DNA from: Streptomyces thermolilacinus SPC6
Lineage (GTDB): Bacteria > Actinomycetota > Actinomycetes > Streptomycetales > Streptomycetaceae
Direction of reading: 5' to 3'
Assembly (NCBI RefSeq): GCF_000478605.2
Contig: NZ_ASHX02000001.1
Location: 2,829,895-2,893,894 of the forward strand
DNA: 64,000 nt
Shown: one piece after another, positions 38,205 to 46,042 of the stretch
How the letters are laid out: each line of letters opens with the position of its first letter
Numbering within the stretch: position 1 is the stretch's first letter
Notes under the pieces: model-generated
Databases searched by the model: none
Seen by the model: the letters and a program-made list of their open reading frames with translations, nothing else
Told to the model about the DNA's origin: nothing
Program-made: the position numbers and the translations under genes

Positions 38205-38220
38205 GTGATTGATCGCACGG
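38205..38220 (+). promoter_or_regulatory. Candidate Crp-binding site upstream of crp/nth
   Basis: TGTGA-N6-GCACG matches the CRP palindrome TGTGA-N6-TCACA at 8 of 10 positions. It sits 125 bp upstream of crp, in the 246-bp divergent spacer, next to an AT-rich stretch (CAAATAACC) that may be a -10 region. Autoregulation is inferred. Confidence 0.45.
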
Positions 38221-38344
38221 CAAATAACCTGCGGGGGCCGGACGCCCCCGGGGCCGCGTCCCACAGCGTCCCCCGGAAGAGCACCCCACAGTCCGGCATC
38301 ATGGGGACCAACGTCCCTGAGCAGGTCGACATAGGAGTGAACTC

Positions 38345-39019
38345 GTGGACGACGTTCTGCGGCGCGCCCCGCTCTTCGCGGCGCTCGATGACGAGCAGGC
38401 CGCGGAGCTCCGCGCCTCGATGAGTGAGGTGACGCTCGCCCGCGGCGACGCGCTCTTCCACGAAGGCGACCCGGGCGACCGGCTCTACGTGGTCACCGAA
38501 GGCAAGGTCAAGCTCCACCGCACGTCCCCCGACGGCCGCGAGAACATGCTCGCCGTCCTCGGCCCGGGCGAGCTGATCGGCGAGCTGTCCCTGTTCGACC
38601 CGGGTCCGCGTACGGCCACGGCGACCGCGCTGACCGAGGTGAAGCTGCTCGGCCTGGGCCACGGCGACCTCCAGCCCTGGCTGAACGCCCGCCCCGAGGT
38701 GGCGTCGGCCCTGCTGCGCGCCGTCGCCCGCCGCCTGCGCAAGACCAACGACCAGATGTCCGACCTGGTCTTCTCCGACGTGCCGGGCCGTGTCGCCCGG
38801 GCGCTCCTCGACCTGTCGCGCCGCTTCGGCGTCCAGTCGGAGGAGGGCATCCACGTGGTGCACGACCTCACCCAGGAGGAGCTGGCCCAGCTCGTCGGCG
38901 CGTCCCGCGAGACCGTCAACAAGGCGCTGGCCGACTTCGCGGGCCGCGGCTGGCTGCGCCTGGAGGCGCGCGCCGTGATCCTGCTGGACGTCGAGCGCCT
39001 GGCGAAGCGCTCCCGCTGA
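38345..39019 (+). CDS. crp: Crp-family cAMP-responsive regulator
   Basis: 224 residues from GTG 38345. The N-terminal cyclic-nucleotide domain has DRLYVVTEGKVKLHRTSPDGREN and the phosphate-binding cassette GELIGELSLFDPGPRTATATAL. The C-terminal winged helix has the recognition helix LTQEELAQLVGASRETVNKALADFAGRGWLRL. In S. coelicolor, Crp (SCO3571) is known to control germination, development and antibiotic gene expression; Rv3676 is the mycobacterial orthologue. It faces the SPFH gene across a very strong terminator. Confidence 0.96.
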   Translation: MDDVLRRAPLFAALDDEQAAELRASMSEVTLARGDALFHEGDPGDRLYVVTEGKVKLHRTSPDGRENMLAVLGPGELIGELSLFDPGPRTATATALTEVKLLGLGHGDLQPWLNARPEVASALLRAVARRLRKTNDQMSDLVFSDVPGRVARALLDLSRRFGVQSEEGIHVVHDLTQEELAQLVGASRETVNKALADFAGRGWLRLEARAVILLDVERLAKRSR

Positions 39020-39083
39020 GCCACGTGCTCCCGCGCCGAGCCACACGCCGGTCTTCCAGCGCTCCCGCCGACCTCCTGTAGCG

Positions 39084-39142
39084 CGTACGTGCGCGAAGGG
39101 CCGCCCCGCAGCGACTGCGGGGCGGCCCTTCGCGCACGTACG
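39084..39142. terminator. 28-bp perfect inverted repeat with a 3-nt loop
   Basis: The left arm 39084-39111 pairs without mismatch with 39115-39142 around a CGA loop. Its core is GAAGGGCCGCCCCGCAG and outer ends are GTACGTGCGC. It lies between the convergent crp and SPFH genes and should terminate both directions. It is much longer than a typical intrinsic terminator. Confidence 0.8.
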
Positions 39143-39158
39143 GCCCAAGGGCCGCGCG

Positions 39159-40043
39159 TCAGTTCTTCTTGCCGTCCACGATCACCGGCGTGCCGCCGCC
39201 GCCGCCGCACGGCACCGTGTACACCGGGTTCTTCGCCGCGGCCTCCTTGAAGGCCTCGATGCACTGGTTGAGCAGGACCTTGTCGGTCAGCGAGCTGGTG
39301 AGGATCTTGTTGGCGCGGGCGATGCCCTCCGCCTCGATCCGGCGGCGCTCGGCCTCGGCCGTGGCCGTACGGGCGGCCTCCTGGGCGCGCTCGGTGGCCT
39401 GCTGCTGCTGGATCTTGCGGTCGATCTGGTCCTGGAGCTGGTCGGACGGCTTCACGTTCCGCAGGTTGACGGTCGTCACATCGATGCCGCGCGGCGCCAG
39501 GCGCTCCTTGATCAGCTCACCGATCTCGGCGTTGATCTTCTCGCGGGCGGAGGTGTAGCCCTCCTCGCTCGTGTGGCGCGCGAAGACGTTGCGGACGATC
39601 TCCCGGCTGTCCGGGAAGACCAGCCGCTGCTGGATCGCCGCCTCGTTCCCCGCGAGCCGGTACAGCTCGACCGCCTTGGACGGCTTGACCGCCCACTTCA
39701 CGGTCAGCTCCGCGTACATGACGCCGCCCTGCGAGGAGCGGACCTCCACCACGTCCTTGTCGGACAGGTTCAGGTCCACGGGGCGGGTGGAGAAGGTGGT
39801 GACGGTGGTGAACGGCGAGATGACGTTCATGCCCGGCGTCATCGGCGTACCGACCTTGCCGAACGTCACCGGGACGCCGACCTCGTACGCGCCGACGACG
39901 TGCACGCAGCTCACCACCCCCGCGAGCAGGCCGGCGAGCACCGCGCCGACCGCGCCGAGCCGGAAGGCGCCGCGGCCCTCGCCGCGCCCGACGAAGAACA
40001 GCACCACCGCGGCTATGAGCAGCAGGATGGATAGGACAAACAC
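39159..40043 (-). CDS. SPFH (prohibitin/stomatin-like) membrane protein
   Basis: 294 residues from GTG 40043 with GGGGGGATCTTC upstream; the frame is open to 40157 but that part is not conserved-looking. Two N-terminal membrane helices (FVLSILLLIAAVVLFFVG; LGAVGAVLAGLLAGVVSCVHVV) precede the SPFH domain (GAYEVGVPVTFGKVGTPMTPGMNVISPF) and a flotillin-like coiled coil (QQQQATERAQEAARTATAEAERRRIEAEGIARANK). A Gly-rich C-terminus follows. It is probably a membrane-microdomain scaffold. Specific partners are unknown. Confidence 0.87.
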   Translation of the reverse strand: MFVLSILLLIAAVVLFFVGRGEGRGAFRLGAVGAVLAGLLAGVVSCVHVVGAYEVGVPVTFGKVGTPMTPGMNVISPFTTVTTFSTRPVDLNLSDKDVVEVRSSQGGVMYAELTVKWAVKPSKAVELYRLAGNEAAIQQRLVFPDSREIVRNVFARHTSEEGYTSAREKINAEIGELIKERLAPRGIDVTTVNLRNVKPSDQLQDQIDRKIQQQQATERAQEAARTATAEAERRRIEAEGIARANKILTSSLTDKVLLNQCIEAFKEAAAKNPVYTVPCGGGGGTPVIVDGKKN

Positions 40044-40190
40044 GAAGATCCCCCCGGGTACGACACATGGCTCTGCGACTGATGTAAAGGGAGCGTAAAG
40101 CATCCCCCGCCGCCGGGAACCCCGCCCGCTGTCGCGAACGCGTACCGACTTCGCCACGACCTGGAGTCAGGCCCCGGGCGCCGACGCGCG

Positions 40191-41021
40191 TCAGATCAGC
40201 CCGTGCTCCGAGAGGTACTCCAGCTGTGCCCTTACGGACAGTTCGGCCGCGGGCCACAGGGACCGGTCCACGTCCGCGTACACGTGCGCCACGACCTCCG
40301 CGGGCGTCGTGTAGCCGTCCTCCACGGCGGTCTCCACCTGGGCGAGCCGGTTCGCGCGGTGCGCCAGGTAGAACTCCACGGCACCCTGCGCGTCGTCCAG
40401 GACCGGCCCGTGGCCCGGCAGCACGGTGTGCACGCCGTCGTCCACGGTCAGGGACCGCAGCCGCCGCAGCGAGTCCAGGTAGTCCCCGAGCCGCCCGTCC
40501 GGGTGCGCCACCATCGTCGTGCCGCGCCCCAGGACCGTGTCGCCCGTCAGCACGGCGCGGTCGGCGGGCAGGTGGAAGCTGAGCGAGTCCGCGGTGTGGC
40601 CGGGCGTCGGCACGACCCGCAGTTCCAGTCCGCCGACCTCGATGACCTGGCCAGCGGCCAGGCCCTCCTCGCCGAGCCGCAGCGCCGGGTCCAGGGCCCG
40701 TACGGGCGTCCCGGTCAGCTCGGCGAACCGGGCGGCGCCCTCCGCGTGGTCGGGGTGGCCGTGCGTGAGCAGCGTCAGGGCGACGCGCTTGCCGAGGCGT
40801 TCGGCGGTGTCCCGTACGCGCGCGAGGTGGCCCTCGTCGAGGGGTCCGGGGTCCACGACGACGGCGAGCGGCGAGTCCGGCTCGGACAGCACCCAGGTGT
40901 TGGTGCCGTCCAGGGTCATCGCGGACGGGTTGGGCGCCAGGACGTTCACGGCCCGCTCGGTGGCGGGGCCTGACACGACGGCGCCGCGGGGCTGGCCGGG
41001 CAGGACGGACGCGTCGGTCAT
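40191..41021 (-). CDS. Metallo-beta-lactamase-fold hydrolase (LACTB2/RNase-like)
   Basis: 276 residues from ATG 41021, overlapping the Nudix stop as ATGA. Metal motif HxHxDH is in LLTHGHPDHAEG. Further ligands are PTPGHTADS, LTGDTVLGRG and HTVLPGHGPVLDD. The start NPSAMTLDGTNTWVLSE and the C-terminal winged-helix-like tail match the LACTB2/Rv3677c group, some of which are endoribonucleases. The substrate is not determined. It is coupled to the upstream Nudix gene. Confidence 0.9.
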   Translation of the reverse strand: MTDASVLPGQPRGAVVSGPATERAVNVLAPNPSAMTLDGTNTWVLSEPDSPLAVVVDPGPLDEGHLARVRDTAERLGKRVALTLLTHGHPDHAEGAARFAELTGTPVRALDPALRLGEEGLAAGQVIEVGGLELRVVPTPGHTADSLSFHLPADRAVLTGDTVLGRGTTMVAHPDGRLGDYLDSLRRLRSLTVDDGVHTVLPGHGPVLDDAQGAVEFYLAHRANRLAQVETAVEDGYTTPAEVVAHVYADVDRSLWPAAELSVRAQLEYLSEHGLI

Positions 41022-41935
41022 ACGGCGCCTCCGGCGTGCGAGGCCCCGGCGGTTCCGGGGGCACCGGCGGGGTCGGCCGTGCCCGGCACGTGCTTGGTGA
41101 ACTCGTCGTGCCCGGGCCAGCTCAGCACCACCCGGTCGCCGTCGAGGCGCGCCCGCGCGAGGACGGGCGTGAGGTCCTGCTCGCGGGCGGCGTCCAGGAC
41201 GGCCGCCGGGGAGTCGTACGCGGTGAGGGCGCGCAGCGTGGCGATGGTGGGCGGCATCATCAGCAGCTCGCCCCTGTCGTACCCGGCGGCGGCGTCGGCG
41301 GGGCGGGTCCACACGGTCCGGTCGGCCTCCGTGGAGGCGTTGGAGGCGCGCTGGCCCTCCGGGAGCGCGGCGACGAAGAACCACGTGTCGTAGCGGCGCG
41401 GCTCGAACTCGGGGGTGATCCAGCGCGCCCAGGCCCCCAGCAGGTCGGAGCGCAGCACCAGGTCCCGCTCGTCGAGGAACTCCGCGAACGACAGCTCTCG
41501 CGCGACGAGCGCGGCGCGGGCCTTCTCCCAGTCGCCGCCCGTGGGGTCGCCGACCACCGAGTCCGGGGTGGGCCCGGCCAGGAGGACACCCGCCTCCTCG
41601 TACGTCTCGCGGACCGCCGCGCACACGATGGCCCGCGCCTCCGCCGGGGTGGTCACGCCGAGGCGCTCGGCCCACTCGGCGGGCGTGGGCCCGGCCCAGC
41701 GCACCGGCCGCTGCTCGTCACGCGGATCGACGCCGCCGCCGGGATAGGCGTACGCGCCACCCGCGAAGGCCATGGAGGTGCGGCGGCGCAGCATGTGCAC
41801 CTCGGTCGTGCCGCCGGCGCCGCGCAGCAACATCACGGTGGCGGCGCGCCGGGGCGCCACGGCCGTCAGCTCACCGGCCGCGAGGGCGCGGATGCGGTCG
41901 GGCCATTCCGGTGGGTACCACTGACCATTGGACAT
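41018..41935 (-). CDS. Nudix hydrolase, NUDT19-like
   Basis: 305 residues from ATG 41935. The Nudix box is split as in NUDT19 proteins: GGGVDP at the start and, after a roughly 35-residue insert, AAVRETYEEAGVLL. MAFAGGAYAYPGG precedes the box. WARWITPEFEPRRYDTWFFVAALPEGQ is typical of this long subfamily. NUDT19 acts on CoA and its derivatives in mammals; bacterial activity is unknown. It is first in a two-gene operon with the MBL-fold enzyme. Confidence 0.87.
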   Translation of the reverse strand: MSNGQWYPPEWPDRIRALAAGELTAVAPRRAATVMLLRGAGGTTEVHMLRRRTSMAFAGGAYAYPGGGVDPRDEQRPVRWAGPTPAEWAERLGVTTPAEARAIVCAAVRETYEEAGVLLAGPTPDSVVGDPTGGDWEKARAALVARELSFAEFLDERDLVLRSDLLGAWARWITPEFEPRRYDTWFFVAALPEGQRASNASTEADRTVWTRPADAAAGYDRGELLMMPPTIATLRALTAYDSPAAVLDAAREQDLTPVLARARLDGDRVVLSWPGHDEFTKHVPGTADPAGAPGTAGASHAGGAV

Positions 41936-42091
41936 GGCCGGAGCCTATGCCGATCGGACGGGATGTTCGAGGGCTCCCCCGGCAGCACGGCGGGGGGTAC
42001 GGAAACGCGGCCCCGCGCGCGCGTGGGCGTCGCCTTCGCGCACGCAGGGCCGCAGGGCGTACCGGGGCCGGTACGGGGCCCGGGCAGGGGC

Positions 42092-42565
42092 TCAGCCCTC
42101 CGGCGTCAGCTCCACCTGGATCTCGACCTCCACGGGCGCGTCCAGCGGCAGCACCGCCACGCCGACCGCGCTCCGGGCGTGGACACCGGCCTCGCCGAGG
42201 ATGTCGCCCAGCAGCTCGCTCGCGCCGTTCAGCACGGCCGGCTGCCCCGTGAAGTCGGGCGCCGACGCGACGAAGCCGACGACCTTCACGACGCGCGCGA
42301 TCCGGTCCAGGTCGCCCACCACGGACTTCACCGCGGCCAGCGCGTTCAGCGCGCAGACGCGGGACAGGTCGTAGGCCTCCTCCGGGGTGACCTCGGCGCC
42401 CACCTTGCCGGTGACCGGGAGCTTGCCGTCCACCATGGGCAGCTGGCCCGCCGTGTACACGTACGCACCGGACCGGACGGCAGGCTGGTACGCGGCCAGC
42501 GGCGGCACGACCTGCGGCAGCGTCAGGCCCCGCTCGGCGAGCGCGGCCTCGACGCGCCCGGTCAC
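42092..42565 (-). CDS. RidA-family protein
   Basis: 157 residues from GTG 42565, overlapping the DUF4177 stop as GTGA. YQPAVRSGAYVYTAGQLPMVDGKL and the C-terminal APVEVEIQVELTPEG mark the YjgF/YER057c/RidA fold. CALNALAAVKSVVGDLDRIARVVKVVGFVAS matches the Rv3678c-like long subgroup. The catalytic Arg of true RidA (near the C-terminus) is not evident, so imine deaminase activity is doubtful. Confidence 0.88.
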   Translation of the reverse strand: MTGRVEAALAERGLTLPQVVPPLAAYQPAVRSGAYVYTAGQLPMVDGKLPVTGKVGAEVTPEEAYDLSRVCALNALAAVKSVVGDLDRIARVVKVVGFVASAPDFTGQPAVLNGASELLGDILGEAGVHARSAVGVAVLPLDAPVEVEIQVELTPEG

Positions 42566-42720
42566 GCCTTCTCCCGCTTCAGGTAGGCCACGAGCTGCTC
42601 GGGGTTGTTCGGGCCGGGGACGACCTGGACCAGCTCCCAGCCGTCCTCGCCCCAGGTGTCCAGAATCTGCTTGGTCGCGTGCACGAGAAGCGGCACGGTC
42701 GCGTATTCCCACTTGGTCAT
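42562..42720 (-). CDS. DUF4177 small protein
   Basis: 52 residues from ATG 42720: MTKWEYATVPLLVHATKQIL then DTWGEDGWELVQVVPGP. This is the complete DUF4177 pattern (W-E-Y...GxxGWELV). The function is unknown. It is coupled to the RidA gene and divergent from the ArsA-like pair across 81 bp. Confidence 0.9.
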   Translation of the reverse strand: MTKWEYATVPLLVHATKQILDTWGEDGWELVQVVPGPNNPEQLVAYLKREKA

Positions 42721-42801
42721 GGGCCGACTGTAGCCGCTGCCGCGCACGGCCCCGGGGCGGCCTCCTGCATGGGCCGTCACGCCACTGGTTACGCTCGCCC
42801 T

Positions 42802-43770
42802 GTGAGCAGGCTCCAGGTCGTCAGCGGAAAGGGCGGTACCGGTAAGACGACGGTCGCCGCCGCCCTCGCGCTCGCCCTCGCGACGGAGGGCGAACGGACC
42901 CTCCTCGTGGAGGTCGAAGGCAGACAGGGCATCGCACAGCTCTTCGGGACGCAGCCGCTCCCGTACGAGGAACGCAAGATCGCCGTGGCGCCGGGCGGCG
43001 GGGAGGTGTACGCCCTCGCGATCGACGCCGAACAGGCGCTGCTCGACTACCTCCAGATGTTCTACAAGCTGGGCGCGGCCGGACGCGCGCTGAAGAAGCT
43101 CGGCGCGGTCGATTTCGCGACGACCATCGCCCCGGGCGTGCGGGACGTGCTCCTCACCGGCAAGGCCTGCGAGGCAGTGCGCCGCAAGGACAAGGCCGGG
43201 CGGTTCGTCTACGACCACGTCGTGATGGACGCCCCGCCGACGGGCCGCGTCACGCGCTTCCTGAACGTCAACGACGAGGTGGCGGGGCTGGCCCGGATGG
43301 GCCCGGTCCACCACCAGGCGCAGGCGGTGATGCGGGTCATCAAGTCGCCCGAGACGGCCGTGCACCTGGTGACCCTGCTGGAGGAGATGCCGGTCCAGGA
43401 GACCGCGGACGGCGTCGCCGAGCTGCGCGCCGCCGGGCTGCCGGTGGGGAACGTGCTGGTGAACATGGTCCGCCCGCGCCTCCTCGACGAGGACGCGGTA
43501 CGGGCCGCCGCCGGTGACCGGCGCGCCGACGTGGCCAGGGCCCTGGTGGCGGCCGGGGTGGACGGCGCCGAACGGCTGGTGGACCCGCTGCTCGCGGAGG
43601 CGGCCGAGCACGCGCGGCGGGTGGAGCTGGAGCGGGAGCAGCGGGAGGCGCTGGCGAAGCTCCAGGTGCCGGCGTACGAACTGCCGCTGCTGGGCGGCGG
43701 TGTGGACCTCGCCGGGCTGTACCGGCTGGCCAGGGAACTGCGGGGGAGCCTCGGGGTGAGCGACGCATGA
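42802..43770 (+). CDS. ArsA/Get3-like ATPase, first of pair
   Basis: 322 residues from GTG 42802. The deviant Walker A is VVSGKGGTGKTTVAAAL. Switch and A-loop regions follow in VEVEGRQGIAQLFG and YDHVVMDAPPTGRVTRFLN. The second half is helical and shorter than in arsenite-stimulated ArsA. The arsenic-binding cysteines are not present. It corresponds to Rv3679 (BagA), half of a Get3-like heteromer with Rv3680 in mycobacteria. The role in streptomycetes is unknown. Confidence 0.9.
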   Translation: MSRLQVVSGKGGTGKTTVAAALALALATEGERTLLVEVEGRQGIAQLFGTQPLPYEERKIAVAPGGGEVYALAIDAEQALLDYLQMFYKLGAAGRALKKLGAVDFATTIAPGVRDVLLTGKACEAVRRKDKAGRFVYDHVVMDAPPTGRVTRFLNVNDEVAGLARMGPVHHQAQAVMRVIKSPETAVHLVTLLEEMPVQETADGVAELRAAGLPVGNVLVNMVRPRLLDEDAVRAAAGDRRADVARALVAAGVDGAERLVDPLLAEAAEHARRVELEREQREALAKLQVPAYELPLLGGGVDLAGLYRLARELRGSLGVSDA

Positions 43771-45050
43771 CGGCCGTGGAAGCGACACCTGGAGCGACAC
43801 CGGCGCCCGGCGCCACGCGCGCGCTGGAAGTGGACCCGCTGCTGGACGACCCGGCGACCCGGATCGTCGTGTGCTGCGGCTCGGGCGGGGTCGGCAAGAC
43901 GACGACGGCCGCCGCGCTGGGCCTGCGGGCGGCGGAGCGGGGCCGGAAGGTGGTCGTCCTGACGATCGACCCGGCCCGTCGGCTGGCGCAGTCGATGGGC
44001 ATCGAGGAACTGGACAACGTCCCGCGCCGGGTGCCGGGCATCGACGCGGCGGCGGGCGGCGAGCTGCACGCGATGATGCTGGACATGAAGCGCACGTTCG
44101 ACGAGATCGTCGAGGCGCACGCGGACCCGGAGCGGGCCCGCGCGATCCTGGCCAACCCCTTCTACCAGTCGCTGTCGGCCGGCTTCGCGGGCACGCAGGA
44201 GTACATGGCGATGGAGAAGCTGGGCCAGCTGCGGGCGCGCGACGAGTGGGACCTGATCGTCGTGGACACGCCGCCGTCGCGGTCGGCGCTGGACTTCCTG
44301 GACGCGCCGAAGCGGCTGGGGTCGTTCCTGGACGGCCGTCTGATCCGGGCGCTGATGGCCCCGGCGAAGGTGGGCGGCCGGGCGGGGATGAAGTTCCTGA
44401 ACGTCGGCATGTCGATGATGACGGGCACGCTGGGGAAGCTGCTGGGCGGTCAGCTGCTGCGGGACGTGCAGACGTTCGTGGCGGCGATGGACACGATGTT
44501 CGGCGGTTTCCGTACGCGGGCGGACGCGACGTACCGGCTCCTCCAGGCGCCCGGCACGGCGTTCCTGGTGGTGGCCGCGCCGGAGCGGGACGCGCTGCGG
44601 GAGGCCGCGTACTTCGTGGAGCGGCTGGCCGCGGAGGACATGCCGCTCCAGGGGCTGGTACTCAACCGGGTGCACGGGAGCGCCGCCGGGGAGCTGTCGG
44701 CGGAGCGGGCCCTCGCGGCGGCGGAGAATCTTGACGGGCCCCGCATGGCGGATCGGGTGGCCGGGCAGACTCGTGTGGGTGGCCCGGCGGCCACCTCCCC
44801 CGAGGCTCCCGCACCCGACCCCACTCCCGAAGCCCCGCCCGCTGTCGCCGAGTTCACGGCGGGGCTCCTGCGGCTCCACGCGGAGCGGATGCAGGTGCTC
44901 GACCGTGAGCGGCGCACGCGGGACCGTTTCTCCACGCTGCACCCGGACGTACCGGTGACGGAGGTCCCCGCGCTCGCAGAGGACGTCCACGACCTGGCCG
45001 CCCTGCGCGCCATCGGCGCACACCTGGCGGCACCGCGACAGGCCCGCTGA
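43767..45050 (+). CDS. ArsA/Get3-like ATPase, second of pair
   Basis: 427 residues from ATG 43767, overlapping the first ArsA gene as ATGA. Walker A is VVCCGSGGVGKTTTAAALGL. The switch I region is LTIDPARRLAQSMG and Walker B WDLIVVDTPPSRSALDFLDAP. A hydrophobic Met/Gly-rich stretch (VGGRAGMKFLNVGMSMMTGTLGKLLGGQLL) could form the client groove of a Get3-type targeting factor. An Ala/Pro-rich linker (PAATSPEAPAPDPTPEAP) interrupts the C-terminal part. It corresponds to Rv3680 (BagB). Confidence 0.9.
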   Translation: MTAVEATPGATPAPGATRALEVDPLLDDPATRIVVCCGSGGVGKTTTAAALGLRAAERGRKVVVLTIDPARRLAQSMGIEELDNVPRRVPGIDAAAGGELHAMMLDMKRTFDEIVEAHADPERARAILANPFYQSLSAGFAGTQEYMAMEKLGQLRARDEWDLIVVDTPPSRSALDFLDAPKRLGSFLDGRLIRALMAPAKVGGRAGMKFLNVGMSMMTGTLGKLLGGQLLRDVQTFVAAMDTMFGGFRTRADATYRLLQAPGTAFLVVAAPERDALREAAYFVERLAAEDMPLQGLVLNRVHGSAAGELSAERALAAAENLDGPRMADRVAGQTRVGGPAATSPEAPAPDPTPEAPPAVAEFTAGLLRLHAERMQVLDRERRTRDRFSTLHPDVPVTEVPALAEDVHDLAALRAIGAHLAAPRQAR

Positions 45051-45106
45051 GCCCCGGCGCGCCGCGCCACGAGACACCCACGCCGCTCGCGCCGCCCCGC
45101 GGCCAC

Positions 45107-45123
45107 CTGTCGGCCGCCGACAG
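45107..45123. terminator. Possible hairpin between ArsA-like pair and wblA
   Basis: Seven-bp stem CTGTCGG / CCGACAG with a CCG loop, in the 188-bp spacer of two convergent units. There is no T-run; weak candidate. Confidence 0.35.
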
Positions 45124-45238
45124 CGACGTACCGCCTGCGGCCCCGCGGACGCGCCGTCCCGCAGACCCACGACGCACTACTGCCGTACTACCGCAGCAAG
45201 GAAGCGCCGAAGTGCCGCGGCACCGGCCCGTCGACGGC

Positions 45239-45583
45239 TCAGCCGGCCGCCGCGTACGTCTCGTACGTCTCGTCGTCGTCGAGCGCGACCGGCAGGATGC
45301 CCGCGCTGCGCTCGTACTCCGTGCGCGCCGTCTCCAGGAGGCGCCGCCAGGAGGTCACGGTCGGCCGCCGCCTCAGCAGGGCACGCCGCTCACGTTCCGT
45401 CATCCCACCCCACACGCCGAACTCGACGCGGTTGTCCAGCGCGTCGGCCAGGCACTCGGTCCGCACCGGGCACCCGGTGCACACCGCCTTGGCCCTGTTC
45501 TGCGCCGCTCCTTGTACGAACAGTTCATCCGGATCGGTAGTGCGGCAGGCCGCCTGCGCACTCCAGTCAGCTACCCAGCCCAT
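45239..45583 (-). CDS. wblA: WblA, WhiB-like iron-sulfur regulator
   Basis: 114 residues from ATG 45583 (MGWVADWSAQAACRTTDPDELFVQG). The frame continues upstream to 45640, but the MGWV start is the one used in S. coelicolor. Four cluster cysteines are visible: ACRTT, AVCTGCPVRTEC. The turn GVWGGMTERERRALLRRR is the WhiB signature. WblA is known as a pleiotropic repressor of antibiotic production needed for sporulation; it is positionally orthologous to WhiB4 (Rv3681c). The ArsA-like pair converges on it and the PBP gene is divergent. Confidence 0.97.
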   Translation of the reverse strand: MGWVADWSAQAACRTTDPDELFVQGAAQNRAKAVCTGCPVRTECLADALDNRVEFGVWGGMTERERRALLRRRPTVTSWRRLLETARTEYERSAGILPVALDDDETYETYAAAG

Positions 45584-46042
45584 GCCGGCGCCGTCCTCTC
45601 CCGAATCGAGGCTCCCCCACGGCGACAGCGGCATATTCACCGCTGCCAGTTGAGGACGTTACGGAAGGTGGACACAGCGCAACACCCCCGTCGGGCCCAA
45701 TCTTGAATGGCCCGAACGGACTATGCGTACGCGGCAGATCACCCAGGGGAGTGACCCGAGGACATGCCGGACGAATCGCCCGAAGCAGGGCAACCCCCTT
45801 GAGCCGGACGGGGCATATCCGTACACACCGGGAAACAGGCGATGCGTCGCGTCGTCGTTGAACGCGAGGTGGGGGGTGGGACGTACTACCGGGCGGGAGG
45901 CGCCGTGATGCCGTACGGGAGAGTGGGCGACCACGGTGCGGCTGGCCACGGCGGCGCGGGCGTGCGACCGCTGTGACAGTTGTGACCAGCTTAGGCCAAG
46001 GCATATACGCGTGTCCGGGGAATGAGAACGTAGGCTGCCCCC
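45584..46042. promoter_or_regulatory. wblA / PBP divergent intergenic region
   Basis: This 459-bp spacer has no supported gene. It must contain the promoters of wblA (minus) and the PBP gene (plus). No confident -35/-10 pair was fixed. An in-frame extension of wblA (MNMPLSPWGSLDSGEDGAG) occupies 45584-45640 and cannot be excluded. Confidence 0.5.
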
